From JAQTNP01 sp964616145 (lineage in GTDB: Bacteria > Patescibacteriota > Minisyncoccia > Minisyncoccales > PEYH01), in contig CAZTRD010000006.1 of assembly GCA_964616145.1 (NCBI GenBank), forward strand, positions 1-58,530: a stretch of DNA of 58,530 bases, in the 5' to 3' direction. This document shows, piece by piece, positions 8,836 to 16,283 of this stretch. The notes beneath the pieces are model-generated. The model searched no databases. It had not been told where the DNA came from and saw nothing but the letters and a program-made list of their open reading frames with translations. Within the stretch, counting starts at the first letter, position 1; each line of letters starts with the position of its first letter. The position numbers and the translations under genes are program-made.

Positions 8836-9718
8836 TCTTCCCAAACTTATCGTTATAGCTGGTCCTACCGCTTCTGGAAAAAGCGATTTAGCTGTTTGGC
8901 TAGCTAAAAGAATCAACGGAGAGATAATCTCTGCTGATTCCAGACAGGTTTTTAAAGGTATGGATATTGGAACAGGAAAGATTACAAAAAAGGAAATGCA
9001 ACATGTCCCCCATTATCTTTTAGATGTTGCCTCTCCTAAAAAAAGATTCACAGTAACCAGATTTCAGAAATTAGCCAATCAGGCGATTAAAACAATATTA
9101 AAGAAAAACAAAATTCCAATAATCTGCGGCGGCACAGGTTTCTATATCCAATCAGTTATTGATGGCTTAATCTTTCCTCAAGTTAAGCCTGATTTGATTT
9201 TAAGACAAAAACTGGAAAAGAAATCTGCAAAAGAATTATTTTCTCTTTTAAAGAAGAACGATCCAAAAAGAGCTAAAACAATAGACAGGTATAATAAAAG
9301 AAGATTGATCAGGGCCTTAGAAATATCAATCAAAACAAATAGTCCTGTTCCTGCATTAAAAAAACAAAAGAATTTTGATATTCTTTTCTTAGGAATAAAA
9401 AAAGATAAAGAAGAATTACAAAAAAGAATAGAAAAAAGGCTCTTAAAGCGTTTGGATCAAGGAATGATAAAAGAGGTAAAGAAATTAAAATCATCTGGCA
9501 TTTCTTACAAAAAACTATATGATTTTGGCTTGGAATACAGATATATCTCTTTATACCTTCAAAACAAAATCACCTATCAAGAGATGATTTCTCTCTTGCA
9601 GAAAGAGATAGAGAAATATGCCAAAAGACAAATAACTTGGTTTAAAAAGGATAAAAGGATTATTTGGATAAAAAACAAAAGAGAACTCTATTCTCTTGTA
9701 AAAAACTTCTTAAATTAG
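8825..9718 (+). CDS. miaA: tRNA dimethylallyltransferase
   Basis: Transfers dimethylallyl to A37 of tRNA, giving MiaB its substrate. The 297-residue protein has the P-loop GPTASGKSD near residue 14, the substrate-recognition segment SADSRQVFKGMDIGTGK near 38, and GGTGFYIQ near 100. The second half is Lys-rich and would hold the tRNA-binding insertion. The start is within miaB. Unusually for this genome a GAGGGG stretch lies a few bases upstream, but it is also coding sequence, so its role as a ribosome site is uncertain. The gene ends just before a strong two-way hairpin that separates it from the convergent GC-rich island. Confidence 0.95.
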   Translation: MKNNLPKLIVIAGPTASGKSDLAVWLAKRINGEIISADSRQVFKGMDIGTGKITKKEMQHVPHYLLDVASPKKRFTVTRFQKLANQAIKTILKKNKIPIICGGTGFYIQSVIDGLIFPQVKPDLILRQKLEKKSAKELFSLLKKNDPKRAKTIDRYNKRRLIRALEISIKTNSPVPALKKQKNFDILFLGIKKDKEELQKRIEKRLLKRLDQGMIKEVKKLKSSGISYKKLYDFGLEYRYISLYLQNKITYQEMISLLQKEIEKYAKRQITWFKKDKRIIWIKNKRELYSLVKNFLN

Positions 9719-9721
9719 AGA

Positions 9722-9753
9722 GGGGGGAGGCCACGCGCGTGCGACCTCTCCCC
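9722..9753. terminator. strong GC-rich hairpin between convergent units
   Basis: A G-run plus AGG (9722-9730) pairs imperfectly with CCTCTCCCC (9745-9753), enclosing the palindrome CACGCGCGTG. It follows miaA on the plus strand and the small island gene on the minus strand, so it could stop both. Confidence 0.6.
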
Positions 9754-9778
9754 TTATCCTCCCCCTTACGGCGCCCGA

Positions 9779-9946
9779 CTATCCAGTCGGGCAAGACTGG
9801 GCGAGCTGCAATTCGCCTCTCTTGACGGCCTCATTGTGGTCATCAACCACGAGTACTTCCAGCCTCCTGATCTCAGCCAGGTCGGCTGCAGAAATACCCC
9901 TTTTCCGTCTCAGCTCTGCCAGTATCTGTTCGTTACTGAACGTCAT
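9779..9946 (-). CDS. small GC-rich island protein, unrecognised
   Basis: A 55-residue reading frame (MTFSNEQILAEL... ending QSCPTG) that I do not recognise. Its codons are GC-rich (CTG, GCC, CGG), unlike the AT-ending codons of neighbouring genes. A strong Shine-Dalgarno, AGAGAGG, sits five bases before the ATG, whereas the flanking housekeeping genes have none. The middle is predicted helical, with LRRKRGISAADLAEIRRL possibly a small helix-turn-helix, but this is weak. Its stop codon lies inside a perfect hairpin (9773-9780 with 9785-9792), and a second hairpin follows. A near-consensus promoter and a long structured leader precede it, so it looks like a self-contained unit. Confidence 0.55.
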   Translation of the reverse strand: MTFSNEQILAELRRKRGISAADLAEIRRLEVLVVDDHNEAVKRGELQLAQSCPTG

Positions 9947-10044
9947 CGTTTCCTCTCTCTCGCACGCGTTATCTTGCGCGCGAACCCCCTTGTAAAACTC
10001 GCATGGTAGGTGAAGTAAACGACGGTTTACTACTTTTTCTCCTC

Positions 10045-10105
10045 CCTCAGCCGTAGGATAATGTACTGCATGAATACAGTCTTGCGCGGCTAGGTCAAGA
10101 CTGTA
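10045..10105 (-). promoter_or_regulatory. structured 5' leader with possible pseudoknot
   Basis: In the transcript upstream of the 55-residue gene, 10096-10105 and 10075-10084 form a perfect 10-bp hairpin with an 11-base loop. Loop bases 10087-10094 can pair with 10045-10053 (AGCCG with CGGCT, plus three more pairs beyond a bulge), which would give an H-type pseudoknot. A further perfect hairpin (10015-10020 with 10025-10030) lies nearer the gene. The total leader is about 170 bases. It resembles a riboswitch-style architecture; no known class was recognised. Confidence 0.4.
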
Positions 10106-10118
10106 GCCAAGTAGCTCT

Positions 10119-10147
10119 ATTATATCCTATTCCAACCACTTTTGCAA
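10119..10147 (-). promoter_or_regulatory. sigma-70-type promoter at the end of gatB
   Basis: On the minus strand TTGCAA (10142-10147) and a perfect TATAAT (10119-10124) are 17 bases apart. The -35 lies in the last gatB codons. It would drive the structured leader and the small island gene. Confidence 0.6.
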
Positions 10148-11596
10148 GATCTCACTTGCAATCTGTGGGTTAATCTTACCTTTTGCCTCTTTCATTATTT
10201 GCCCGATAAGAAATTGGAGGGCGTTTTGTTTTCCTTTTTTAAAATCATCTACCACTCCTTTATTCTCCTTAATGATTCTTTTAGCTATCTCATCTATCTC
10301 TTTTTCATCATCTATGGTCTCATTCAATCCTTCTTCCTCTATTATCTCTGAAGGGTCTTTTTTAGTTAAAAACATTTTTTCTAAAAGCATTTTAGCCATC
10401 TTGCTGTTAAAATTCTTTTCAAAAAGAATAATGGCAAATTCTGCAAAATTCTCTGGAGTTATTGGGAATGTCTCCCTGTTAAAATCCTTTCCCTTTAATA
10501 GGCCAACTCCATCAGAAGTAAGGTAATTTATCGCTATCTGTATTACCTTTCTTGTCCCCTCTTTATCTATCCCAGCTTCTTTTGTCCAATTAATCACTTC
10601 CGATATCATGGCCTCAAAGTAATGACCTAAATCAATATCAGAAACCAAAATCTGCGCTTTATCATCAGAAAGGAAATATTGGTCTTTTAATCTTTGAAAT
10701 TTCTGTTTAGGTAATTCCGGAACCTCCAATCTTAATCTATCAATATGGGTTTTGGAAAATTCCATCGGAGGCAAATCAGGTTCAGGAAAATATCTGTAAT
10801 CGTGGGCCTCTTCTTTGCTTCTCTGGGGATAGGTAATTCCTTTAACATCATCCCAGCCCCTGGTTTCCTGAATTATCTTTTCTCCTCTTTTGATTGCTTC
10901 TGTTTGTCTTTGTATTTCATAGTTTAAAGCCCTTTCTACTGATTTAAAGGAATTAAGATTCTTTACTTCTACCTTAGTCCCCATGACTCCATCCTGGGCA
11001 ATGCTGATATTTGGCTCTATTCTCATCTGTCCCTTTTCCATATCAGCGTCAGAAACATCTAAATATTGAAAAATTACTTGCAGATCTTGGGCAAAGATTC
11101 TTGCTTCCAAACCAGAATATATATCCGGCTCCGTAACCAATTCCATCAAAGGTATTCCTGCTCTGTTAAAATCTACAAGAGAACAATTATCTTTTTCTGA
11201 ATGTATCAATCTGGCAGTGTCTTCTTCCAAGTGAACTCTCCTGATTCTTACCTTCTCTTCTCCATTTGAATTAATATTTAAAAATCCTTCCTTGCATAAA
11301 GGCAGGGCATATTGGGATATTTGATATCCTTTTGGAAGATCAGGGTAGAAATAGTTTTTCCTGTCAAATCTGGATATTTCATTTACCTTGCAATTCAAAG
11401 CCAACCCTGTTTTTATCACCATATCTATTGCATTTTCATTGATAACAGGCAAAGTTCCGGGATGACCCATGCAAATAGGACAAACATTTTTGTTTGGCTC
11501 CTTTTCCTGGGAATTATTCTTGCAGGAGCAAAACATCTTGGATTTAGTTTTTAACTCCGCATGTATTTCCAGCCCTATTATTGGTGTAAGTTCCAT
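10127..11596 (-). CDS. gatB: Asp/Glu-tRNA(Asn/Gln) amidotransferase subunit B
   Basis: The tRNA-binding/kinase-like subunit of GatCAB, which converts Glu-tRNA-Gln and Asp-tRNA-Asn to the amides. The 489-residue protein begins GLEIHAEL and carries the zinc Cys set (FCSC and CPICMGHPG near residues 22-42). The central DFNRAGIPLMELVTEPD and DYRYFPEPDLPP segments are typical, and a YqeY-like helical tail ends it. It is not beside gatC/gatA, which lie 14 kb away. It is the last gene of the dcd-thyX-dcd-tmk unit, starting nine bases after tmk. Confidence 0.97.
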   Translation of the reverse strand: MELTPIIGLEIHAELKTKSKMFCSCKNNSQEKEPNKNVCPICMGHPGTLPVINENAIDMVIKTGLALNCKVNEISRFDRKNYFYPDLPKGYQISQYALPLCKEGFLNINSNGEEKVRIRRVHLEEDTARLIHSEKDNCSLVDFNRAGIPLMELVTEPDIYSGLEARIFAQDLQVIFQYLDVSDADMEKGQMRIEPNISIAQDGVMGTKVEVKNLNSFKSVERALNYEIQRQTEAIKRGEKIIQETRGWDDVKGITYPQRSKEEAHDYRYFPEPDLPPMEFSKTHIDRLRLEVPELPKQKFQRLKDQYFLSDDKAQILVSDIDLGHYFEAMISEVINWTKEAGIDKEGTRKVIQIAINYLTSDGVGLLKGKDFNRETFPITPENFAEFAIILFEKNFNSKMAKMLLEKMFLTKKDPSEIIEEEGLNETIDDEKEIDEIAKRIIKENKGVVDDFKKGKQNALQFLIGQIMKEAKGKINPQIASEILQKWLE

Positions 11597-11605
11597 ATTT
11601 TTAGC

Positions 11606-12220
11606 CTAATCCAGCAGAACCTCTTTGACAAGAGCTTTAATGTTCTCATGCACTTTTTCTATCGTCTGCTCTCCATTGATGATAAACAAACCATATTTTC
11701 TAGCTAAATTTTGATAATTATCGTATGCCTTTCTTAAATTCTCCAAGCTCTCATATGTTTGCAGCTTTTCTCCTCTCTGAATAATTCTTTGCAAGCATGT
11801 TTCAGGTTTTAAAAGAATTGTCATGCCCAAATCAGGAAGAAAGAAATCCTTATTCAATTCCTCATATCTTGCCAATCCTTCTTCATTATTCGGTCCAACA
11901 GCCAAGCTGGAAAATACATATCTGTCAGATATGACAAATAATCCATTTTTTAAAGCTGGGGCAACATAGTTAAAGAAATCCTCTGCCCTGTCTTTAGCCA
12001 TCAAGGTATGCAATTGATATGAATCTAAAGATATTTCTTTTTTTAAAGCTCTTTGTATATCTGTAGAATAGGCAGATTTTTCAGTAGGATAATGGGTAAG
12101 ATATACTCCTTTCCCACTCTTTTCTAAAAACAATTTCAATAATCCGGCTTGAACGCTTTTCCCGGAGCCGTCTAATCCATCAATTGTTATTAACTTCCCA
12201 GGATACGGATTTTTAATCAT
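11606..12220 (-). CDS. tmk: thymidylate kinase
   Basis: Phosphorylates dTMP to dTDP. The 204-residue protein has the P-loop DGLDGSGKS near residue 15, the DRYVFSSLA segment near 97 that positions substrate, and a lid region with R.QRGEKLQ. The start ATG follows the upstream stop directly (TAAATG). Its position after thyX and two dCTP-deaminase-family genes places the last step of dTDP synthesis in the same transcript. Confidence 0.92.
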   Translation of the reverse strand: MIKNPYPGKLITIDGLDGSGKSVQAGLLKLFLEKSGKGVYLTHYPTEKSAYSTDIQRALKKEISLDSYQLHTLMAKDRAEDFFNYVAPALKNGLFVISDRYVFSSLAVGPNNEEGLARYEELNKDFFLPDLGMTILLKPETCLQRIIQRGEKLQTYESLENLRKAYDNYQNLARKYGLFIINGEQTIEKVHENIKALVKEVLLD

Positions 12221-12760
12221 TTAAATTTGTTTTTCCTTTGTATTAGTAAATACTCTACCTCCCTGCCATTGCCCGCGATACAGATTAGAGCTACCATTTA
12301 CTTCAAAAAACATGATATGAATTACCCTAGCACCCATTTCTAATTCAAATGGCTCATCTCTAAAATTATACAATCCCATAGTCAGTCCTCCCTTGTATCC
12401 TGGAGCAACCTCTCCGGCAAAGACATGGATTCCAGAGCGATATAGGGTTGATCTGGCTGCAAACATAGCTAACAGATTATCCGGCATATTCACTTCTTCG
12501 TATGTTTTAAAAGTGTAATATGTTTTTGGTTTTAAAACAATCCTTATTCTCTCTCCTTCTTTAAATTTAGCTATCAGTTTAGCCTCTGGAGTATTTCTTT
12601 CTTCTTCTCCTAAAAATCCCTTCCCAGATAATTCATACAACTCCCCCATCCTTAAATCAAATCCAGAACCTTCTGGATTTTCTAGCTCTCTTTTAGATAA
12701 ATTAGTCAGAAGATTATTCTTTTTGACTAACTCCAATAATTTTTCAGTTCCTAAAACCAT
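12221..12760 (-). CDS. dCTP deaminase/dUTPase-family protein with altered active site
   Basis: A 179-residue member of the trimeric dUTPase/Dcd fold: ARSTLYRSGIHVFAG near residue 95 matches the R-S-S-L..G motif, and YRGQWQGGR near the end matches the nucleotide-closing KY.GQ motif. Two usual catalytic positions are changed. The Asp of the IDPGW/VIDADY motif is Ala (EVAPGYKG), and the Glu that Dcd enzymes carry in the following strand (LE..N) is Gly (LTMGLYN). It may be a divergent dUTPase, a regulatory paralogue of the intact Dcd encoded upstream, or inactive. It starts one base after the thyX stop (TAATATG). Confidence 0.7.
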   Translation of the reverse strand: MVLGTEKLLELVKKNNLLTNLSKRELENPEGSGFDLRMGELYELSGKGFLGEEERNTPEAKLIAKFKEGERIRIVLKPKTYYTFKTYEEVNMPDNLLAMFAARSTLYRSGIHVFAGEVAPGYKGGLTMGLYNFRDEPFELEMGARVIHIMFFEVNGSSNLYRGQWQGGRVFTNTKEKQI

Positions 12761-12761
12761 A

Positions 12762-14336
12762 TTATTTGATCTTCTCTTCTAACATTTTTAACATCTTTTT
12801 GTGCATTTCCAAATCATAGTCCTTAACTATGTTTTTCACATTCAAACATGTTTTTTCCTCAGGACAAAAACCGGTAATATGACATTTTGGAACAATGAAT
12901 TTGGTTAGCCAATCGCATTTTCTATTCTTCAAAATGCTTTTGATCTGATCTATCTCTGCGAAAGTATTCCTTCTTAATTCTTCTTCTGCAGTTCTGCAAA
13001 GCCGCAAAGGATAATATCCAACCAACAGATTGTATAGATTAAATTCTTGCAATACATCTATTTTAAGCCCTCTTGGGATGATAAAAATGGCATCTCTTGG
13101 CTTTATTCCAAGATTAAGCAATTTAGTATATGTATCAAAGGCATTTAAAACCGACCCCAGATATCTGTATAAATAATCATTATTTCCAAGAATTGTTGGA
13201 GGCAGAGAAATAGCTTCTTCTATAGCAATTAAATCCTTTTTATTAAGTTTCCTTTCTTTTATCTTTTTAGCAAGCTGATTCAATATCTTTGCAGATTTTT
13301 GAGCGCAAAAATATACTGATTCTACGATCTGCGGACAAGTCCTGTGTCTCTTTTTATCCCCCCAGACTCTCCAAGGCACAGAGGATAATATTTTTACATT
13401 GAATAAAGCATTGTAATCCCTACAAATACTTCCTCTTTCTGCCAATAAATTCTGGTACTGTGATTCTATTGATTTCCCTGATTTAAAAACATTATTTTGC
13501 AATAATTCCAATTTCTTCAAGCGATTTTTAAATCCCAAAGTAGGATTTATTTCCAGAGAAATAACTTTTGGCAGTTTTCTATTCTTTTCTCTTAACTCTC
13601 TGGTTAAATTAATCTCTTTGGGATCTTTAAAAATATTGGGGTAGGAATAGATATTTCTGGGAGCAAAGAACCTGCTTTGATAAAGCCTGCCTAATCCTAC
13701 TTTATTCAAATGTTTCTCTATCTCTTTTAATAGCATCCCTATCTCTTCTGGCATCCATTCTTTTTCTCTTTCATATTCTCTTTTTATCGCTACCAGCGAT
13801 TCTAAAGGCAAAACCATTAAACCAGTCCCATAAATGCCATATTGCAGAGTTTTGCTAGTTTCATCTTTCTGCACTCCTGATTTTAATAAATAATCGTATG
13901 TTTCTATTAATTTTTCCGAGGCCTCCTGATATATTTTTCTTGTTTTCTCGTTTTTAGCAATTGGTTCGGGGAAAATAATATCTTTTGCAGTAGTATTAGT
14001 TCTTCTTCCCGAAGCCATTAAAGCAGAACCAAAATATATGCCAGTTAAAGCAGAATCTAAAAACTTAGTGGCCTCATAGCTGAAGGCAATGGCTGGAGTA
14101 GTTGCCATGGAAGCATGGCCTCTTAATGCTGATTTAATAATTACTGTTTTTACTTTGGAATTTAAATCAGTTCCCTCCTTTTTAATATCATCCAATATTT
14201 TCTTAATCGATTCTCCTTTAAAAGTTAATAGGGCAGAAAGAGAAACTATTTGTTCTGGATTTAATTTTCCAGATTTTTCTTCAAGGTTTGGTATTACCCC
14301 TAAGAATTTTACTTTTAAGGAGGATGTAGTTTTCAT
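12762..14336 (-). CDS. thyX: long-form FAD-dependent thymidylate synthase-like protein
   Basis: Flavin-dependent synthesis of dTMP from dUMP. At 524 residues it is about twice a classical ThyX, like the long chlamydial forms. The N-terminal half has ALRGHASM near residue 75 and the FLDSALTGIYFGSALMASGRRT segment. The C-terminal half has the more canonical KKRHRTCPQ (RHR-type motif), IIPRGLK, and the LYNLLVGYYPLRLCRTAEEELRR helix that resembles the ThyX substrate-binding end. It looks like two fused or duplicated ThyX-like domains. I chose the ATG at 14336, giving the TAATATG junction with dcd; an upstream in-frame start at 14381 would overlap dcd. The C-terminal Cys group (CDWLTKFIVPKCHITGFCPEEKTC) may bind metal. 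Confidence 0.78.
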   Translation of the reverse strand: MKTTSSLKVKFLGVIPNLEEKSGKLNPEQIVSLSALLTFKGESIKKILDDIKKEGTDLNSKVKTVIIKSALRGHASMATTPAIAFSYEATKFLDSALTGIYFGSALMASGRRTNTTAKDIIFPEPIAKNEKTRKIYQEASEKLIETYDYLLKSGVQKDETSKTLQYGIYGTGLMVLPLESLVAIKREYEREKEWMPEEIGMLLKEIEKHLNKVGLGRLYQSRFFAPRNIYSYPNIFKDPKEINLTRELREKNRKLPKVISLEINPTLGFKNRLKKLELLQNNVFKSGKSIESQYQNLLAERGSICRDYNALFNVKILSSVPWRVWGDKKRHRTCPQIVESVYFCAQKSAKILNQLAKKIKERKLNKKDLIAIEEAISLPPTILGNNDYLYRYLGSVLNAFDTYTKLLNLGIKPRDAIFIIPRGLKIDVLQEFNLYNLLVGYYPLRLCRTAEEELRRNTFAEIDQIKSILKNRKCDWLTKFIVPKCHITGFCPEEKTCLNVKNIVKDYDLEMHKKMLKMLEEKIK

Positions 14337-14337
14337 A

Positions 14338-14976
14338 TTATTTATTCTTTTTGCCTTCAAAAATTTTCCTGCCTGAACCATCTTTCAAATCCAGGCGAAC
14401 CTGTCTTTCTATTTCTTTGTCTATCTTGCTGGCTAGGGGCATATCCTGCCCGGCATATTTATGATCGGCCTGCTTGGTATATGGGATTTCTACTGGATGA
14501 GTCAATGTCTCAAAAGTCATGGAGCAAATTCTGATTCCAGGATAGAGAATTATTGGGATAATCCCCATATTCCCTATTTCCATCACCGCTTTTCCTTTCC
14601 AGCCAGGATCAAACCTGGCAGCAGTTGAATGGACAACCAATCCTAATCTTCCCAATGAACTCCTTCCGTCTAATCTTCCCATCAAATCATTTGGCAATTC
14701 TATATATTCTTCTGTAATAGCTAAAATAAAATCCCTTGGTCTCAAAACAAAGGGTTTTTCATCGCTTATCTCCATATCAGTCATAATAGATTCAATTGAT
14801 TTCTGATCTTTTAAGTCTATGTATGGACATTCTGTATATTTAAATATCTTTACATCTTTACCCATGTGCAGATCCAAAGAACATGCACCAAGCTGGATTA
14901 TATAATCAGGCTGCGGCCTAATTATTATTCTGCCTTTTTCTATATTCTCTTTTATATCTTTATCAGAGAGAATCAT
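14338..14976 (-). CDS. dcd: dCTP deaminase
   Basis: Deaminates dCTP to dUTP, feeding thymidylate synthesis. The 212-residue protein shows the complete signature: DGRSSLGRLGL near residue 105, STAARFDPGWKG near 118, and VMEIGN with the catalytic Glu, then KYAGQ near 170. It therefore keeps both residues that the second family member at 12221-12760 lacks. It is the first gene of the thyX-tmk-gatB group, about 50 bases after rplK with a weak AT-rich hairpin between. No Shine-Dalgarno is visible. Confidence 0.9.
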   Translation of the reverse strand: MILSDKDIKENIEKGRIIIRPQPDYIIQLGACSLDLHMGKDVKIFKYTECPYIDLKDQKSIESIMTDMEISDEKPFVLRPRDFILAITEEYIELPNDLMGRLDGRSSLGRLGLVVHSTAARFDPGWKGKAVMEIGNMGIIPIILYPGIRICSMTFETLTHPVEIPYTKQADHKYAGQDMPLASKIDKEIERQVRLDLKDGSGRKIFEGKKNK

Positions 14977-14984
14977 AAAATAAA

Positions 14985-15002
14985 AAGATTCAAATAAATC
15001 TT
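14985..15002 (-). terminator. possible weak terminator after rplK
   Basis: AAGATT and AATCTT (14985-14990 with 14997-15002) form a 6-bp stem followed on the minus strand by TTTATTTT. It is AT-rich and weak, so partial read-through into dcd is likely. Confidence 0.35.
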
Positions 15003-15028
15003 AATAAAAAATTCTTAATTTATCAAAC

Positions 15029-15451
15029 TTACTTTACCTCTATCCCCATTGATCTGGCCTGTCCTTCTACAATCTTCATTGCTTGTTCAATATTTTTAGT
15101 ATTAAAATCCGGCAATTTCTTTTCAGCTATTTCTCTTGCTTGTGCTTTTGTAATCTTTCCCACCTTATTCTTGTTCGGCTTATCAGATCCTTTCTGCACT
15201 CCTGCAGCTTTTTTGATTAAATCAGCCAGTAATGGCTGTCTTAAGATAAAGGAGAATGATCTGTCTTCGTAAACAGTGATGTCGGCAGGAATAGTATATC
15301 CTGCCATATTCTTGGTAGCATCATTGAATTGTTTGCAGAATTCAGCAATATTTATTCCATGCTGGGCCAAAGCAGGACCTATTGGAGGCGCTGGATTGGC
15401 TTGAGCAGCCATTATCTGTAATCTAACTTTTGATTTTATCTTTTTTGCCAT
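15029..15451 (-). CDS. rplK: 50S ribosomal protein L11
   Basis: Large-subunit GTPase-centre protein, 140 residues, with the characteristic AQANPAPPIGPALAQHGINI near the N terminus and the GSDKPNKNKVGKIT linker. It follows nusG as usual (secE-nusG-rplK). The usual next gene, rplA for L1, is absent; dcd follows instead. Absence from this locus does not prove absence from the genome, but loss of L1 is known in some Parcubacteria. Confidence 0.97.
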   Translation of the reverse strand: MAKKIKSKVRLQIMAAQANPAPPIGPALAQHGINIAEFCKQFNDATKNMAGYTIPADITVYEDRSFSFILRQPLLADLIKKAAGVQKGSDKPNKNKVGKITKAQAREIAEKKLPDFNTKNIEQAMKIVEGQARSMGIEVK

Positions 15452-15455
15452 ATGA

Positions 15456-16001
15456 TTATAGTTTCTTCACTTGTAATGAATCTAGCTCTACTGGAGTATC
15501 TCTGCCAAAGAGATTTACCATGACTTTGATCTTTCCCTGTTCTATATCTATCTCCGAAACCTTGCCTTCGTAGTCCTTGAATGGACCATCGGTAATCTTT
15601 ACCCTGTCCCCTATTTTTAAATTAATCTTGAACTTAGGCGTTTCTTCTCCCATTCTCTTTTTTAAATCAGCCATTTCTTCATCAGATACTGGGACTGGAG
15701 TTGTTCCCGCCCCGACAAATCCAGTAACATTTGGGGTGTTTCTTACCACATACCAGGAATCATCAGTTACTATCATTTCTACCAAAACATATCCGGGATA
15801 TATCTTTTCCTCTACTGTCTGCCTTTTCCCGTTCTTTATCTTAATCTTTTTCTCTTTAGGGACAATAACAGTAAAGATTTTATCCTCCATCCCCAATGAT
15901 TCTATCCTCTGTTTTAAATTTTTAGCGACAGCGTCTTCGTATCCAGAATAGGTATGAATTGCATACCAATTCTTTTGCTGTGGTAGTTGTTGTTTAGGCA
16001 T
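15456..16001 (-). CDS. nusG: transcription termination/antitermination factor NusG
   Basis: Couples RNA polymerase to ribosomes or Rho. The 181-residue protein has the NGN domain opening NWYAIHTYSGYED, a central PGYVLVEM and NTPNVTGFVG, and a C-terminal KOW domain with DRVKITDGPFKDYEGKV. It starts five bases after secE in the conserved order. Confidence 0.96.
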   Translation of the reverse strand: MPKQQLPQQKNWYAIHTYSGYEDAVAKNLKQRIESLGMEDKIFTVIVPKEKKIKIKNGKRQTVEEKIYPGYVLVEMIVTDDSWYVVRNTPNVTGFVGAGTTPVPVSDEEMADLKKRMGEETPKFKINLKIGDRVKITDGPFKDYEGKVSEIDIEQGKIKVMVNLFGRDTPVELDSLQVKKL

Positions 16002-16006
16002 GTTAA

Positions 16007-16204
16007 TTAACGAATAAGGTAAGCTATTACAAAATCTCTGAATAGGATATCCAATAATCCAAGGAAGGCAGCAACTAGAATAGTAATCCCTAACACCATT
16101 AAAGTTCTTTTAATGGTTTCTTTTCTTGTCGGCCAATTGACCTTTTTTACTTCATTCTTTACTTCCTTGAAATATTCCCCTATTTGTTTGAAAGATAGTT
16201 TCAT
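16007..16204 (-). CDS. secE: preprotein translocase subunit SecE
   Basis: Small essential translocon subunit, 65 residues. An amphipathic N-terminal helix with KNEVKKVNWPTRKET, the family's hallmark, is followed by one transmembrane helix (about residues 35-57). Its partner SecY is encoded 27 kb away in the spc operon. The start lies about eight bases after a chain of overlapping hairpins, so the secE-nusG-rplK unit is probably controlled there. Confidence 0.95.
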   Translation of the reverse strand: MKLSFKQIGEYFKEVKNEVKKVNWPTRKETIKRTLMVLGITILVAAFLGLLDILFRDFVIAYLIR

Positions 16205-16212
16205 ATGTTTTT

Positions 16213-16263
16213 GGTCTTTAAAAGACCCCTTGGGGGTCTATTATGATATTTCCATAATAGACC
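16213..16263 (-). promoter_or_regulatory. three overlapping, mutually exclusive hairpins before secE
   Basis: Read on the minus strand: stem 1 (16263-16253 with 16245-16235) is a perfect 11-bp hairpin. Stem 2 (16239-16233 with 16229-16223) is AGACCCC/GGGGTCT followed by a T-run, a good terminator. Stem 3 (16227-16221 with 16219-16213) is GGTCTTT/AAAGACC. Each stem shares five bases with the next, so they cannot coexist. This is the layout of an attenuator between gyrB and secE. Confidence 0.6.
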
Positions 16264-16283
16264 AGAAATTAATGGCTGTCAAA

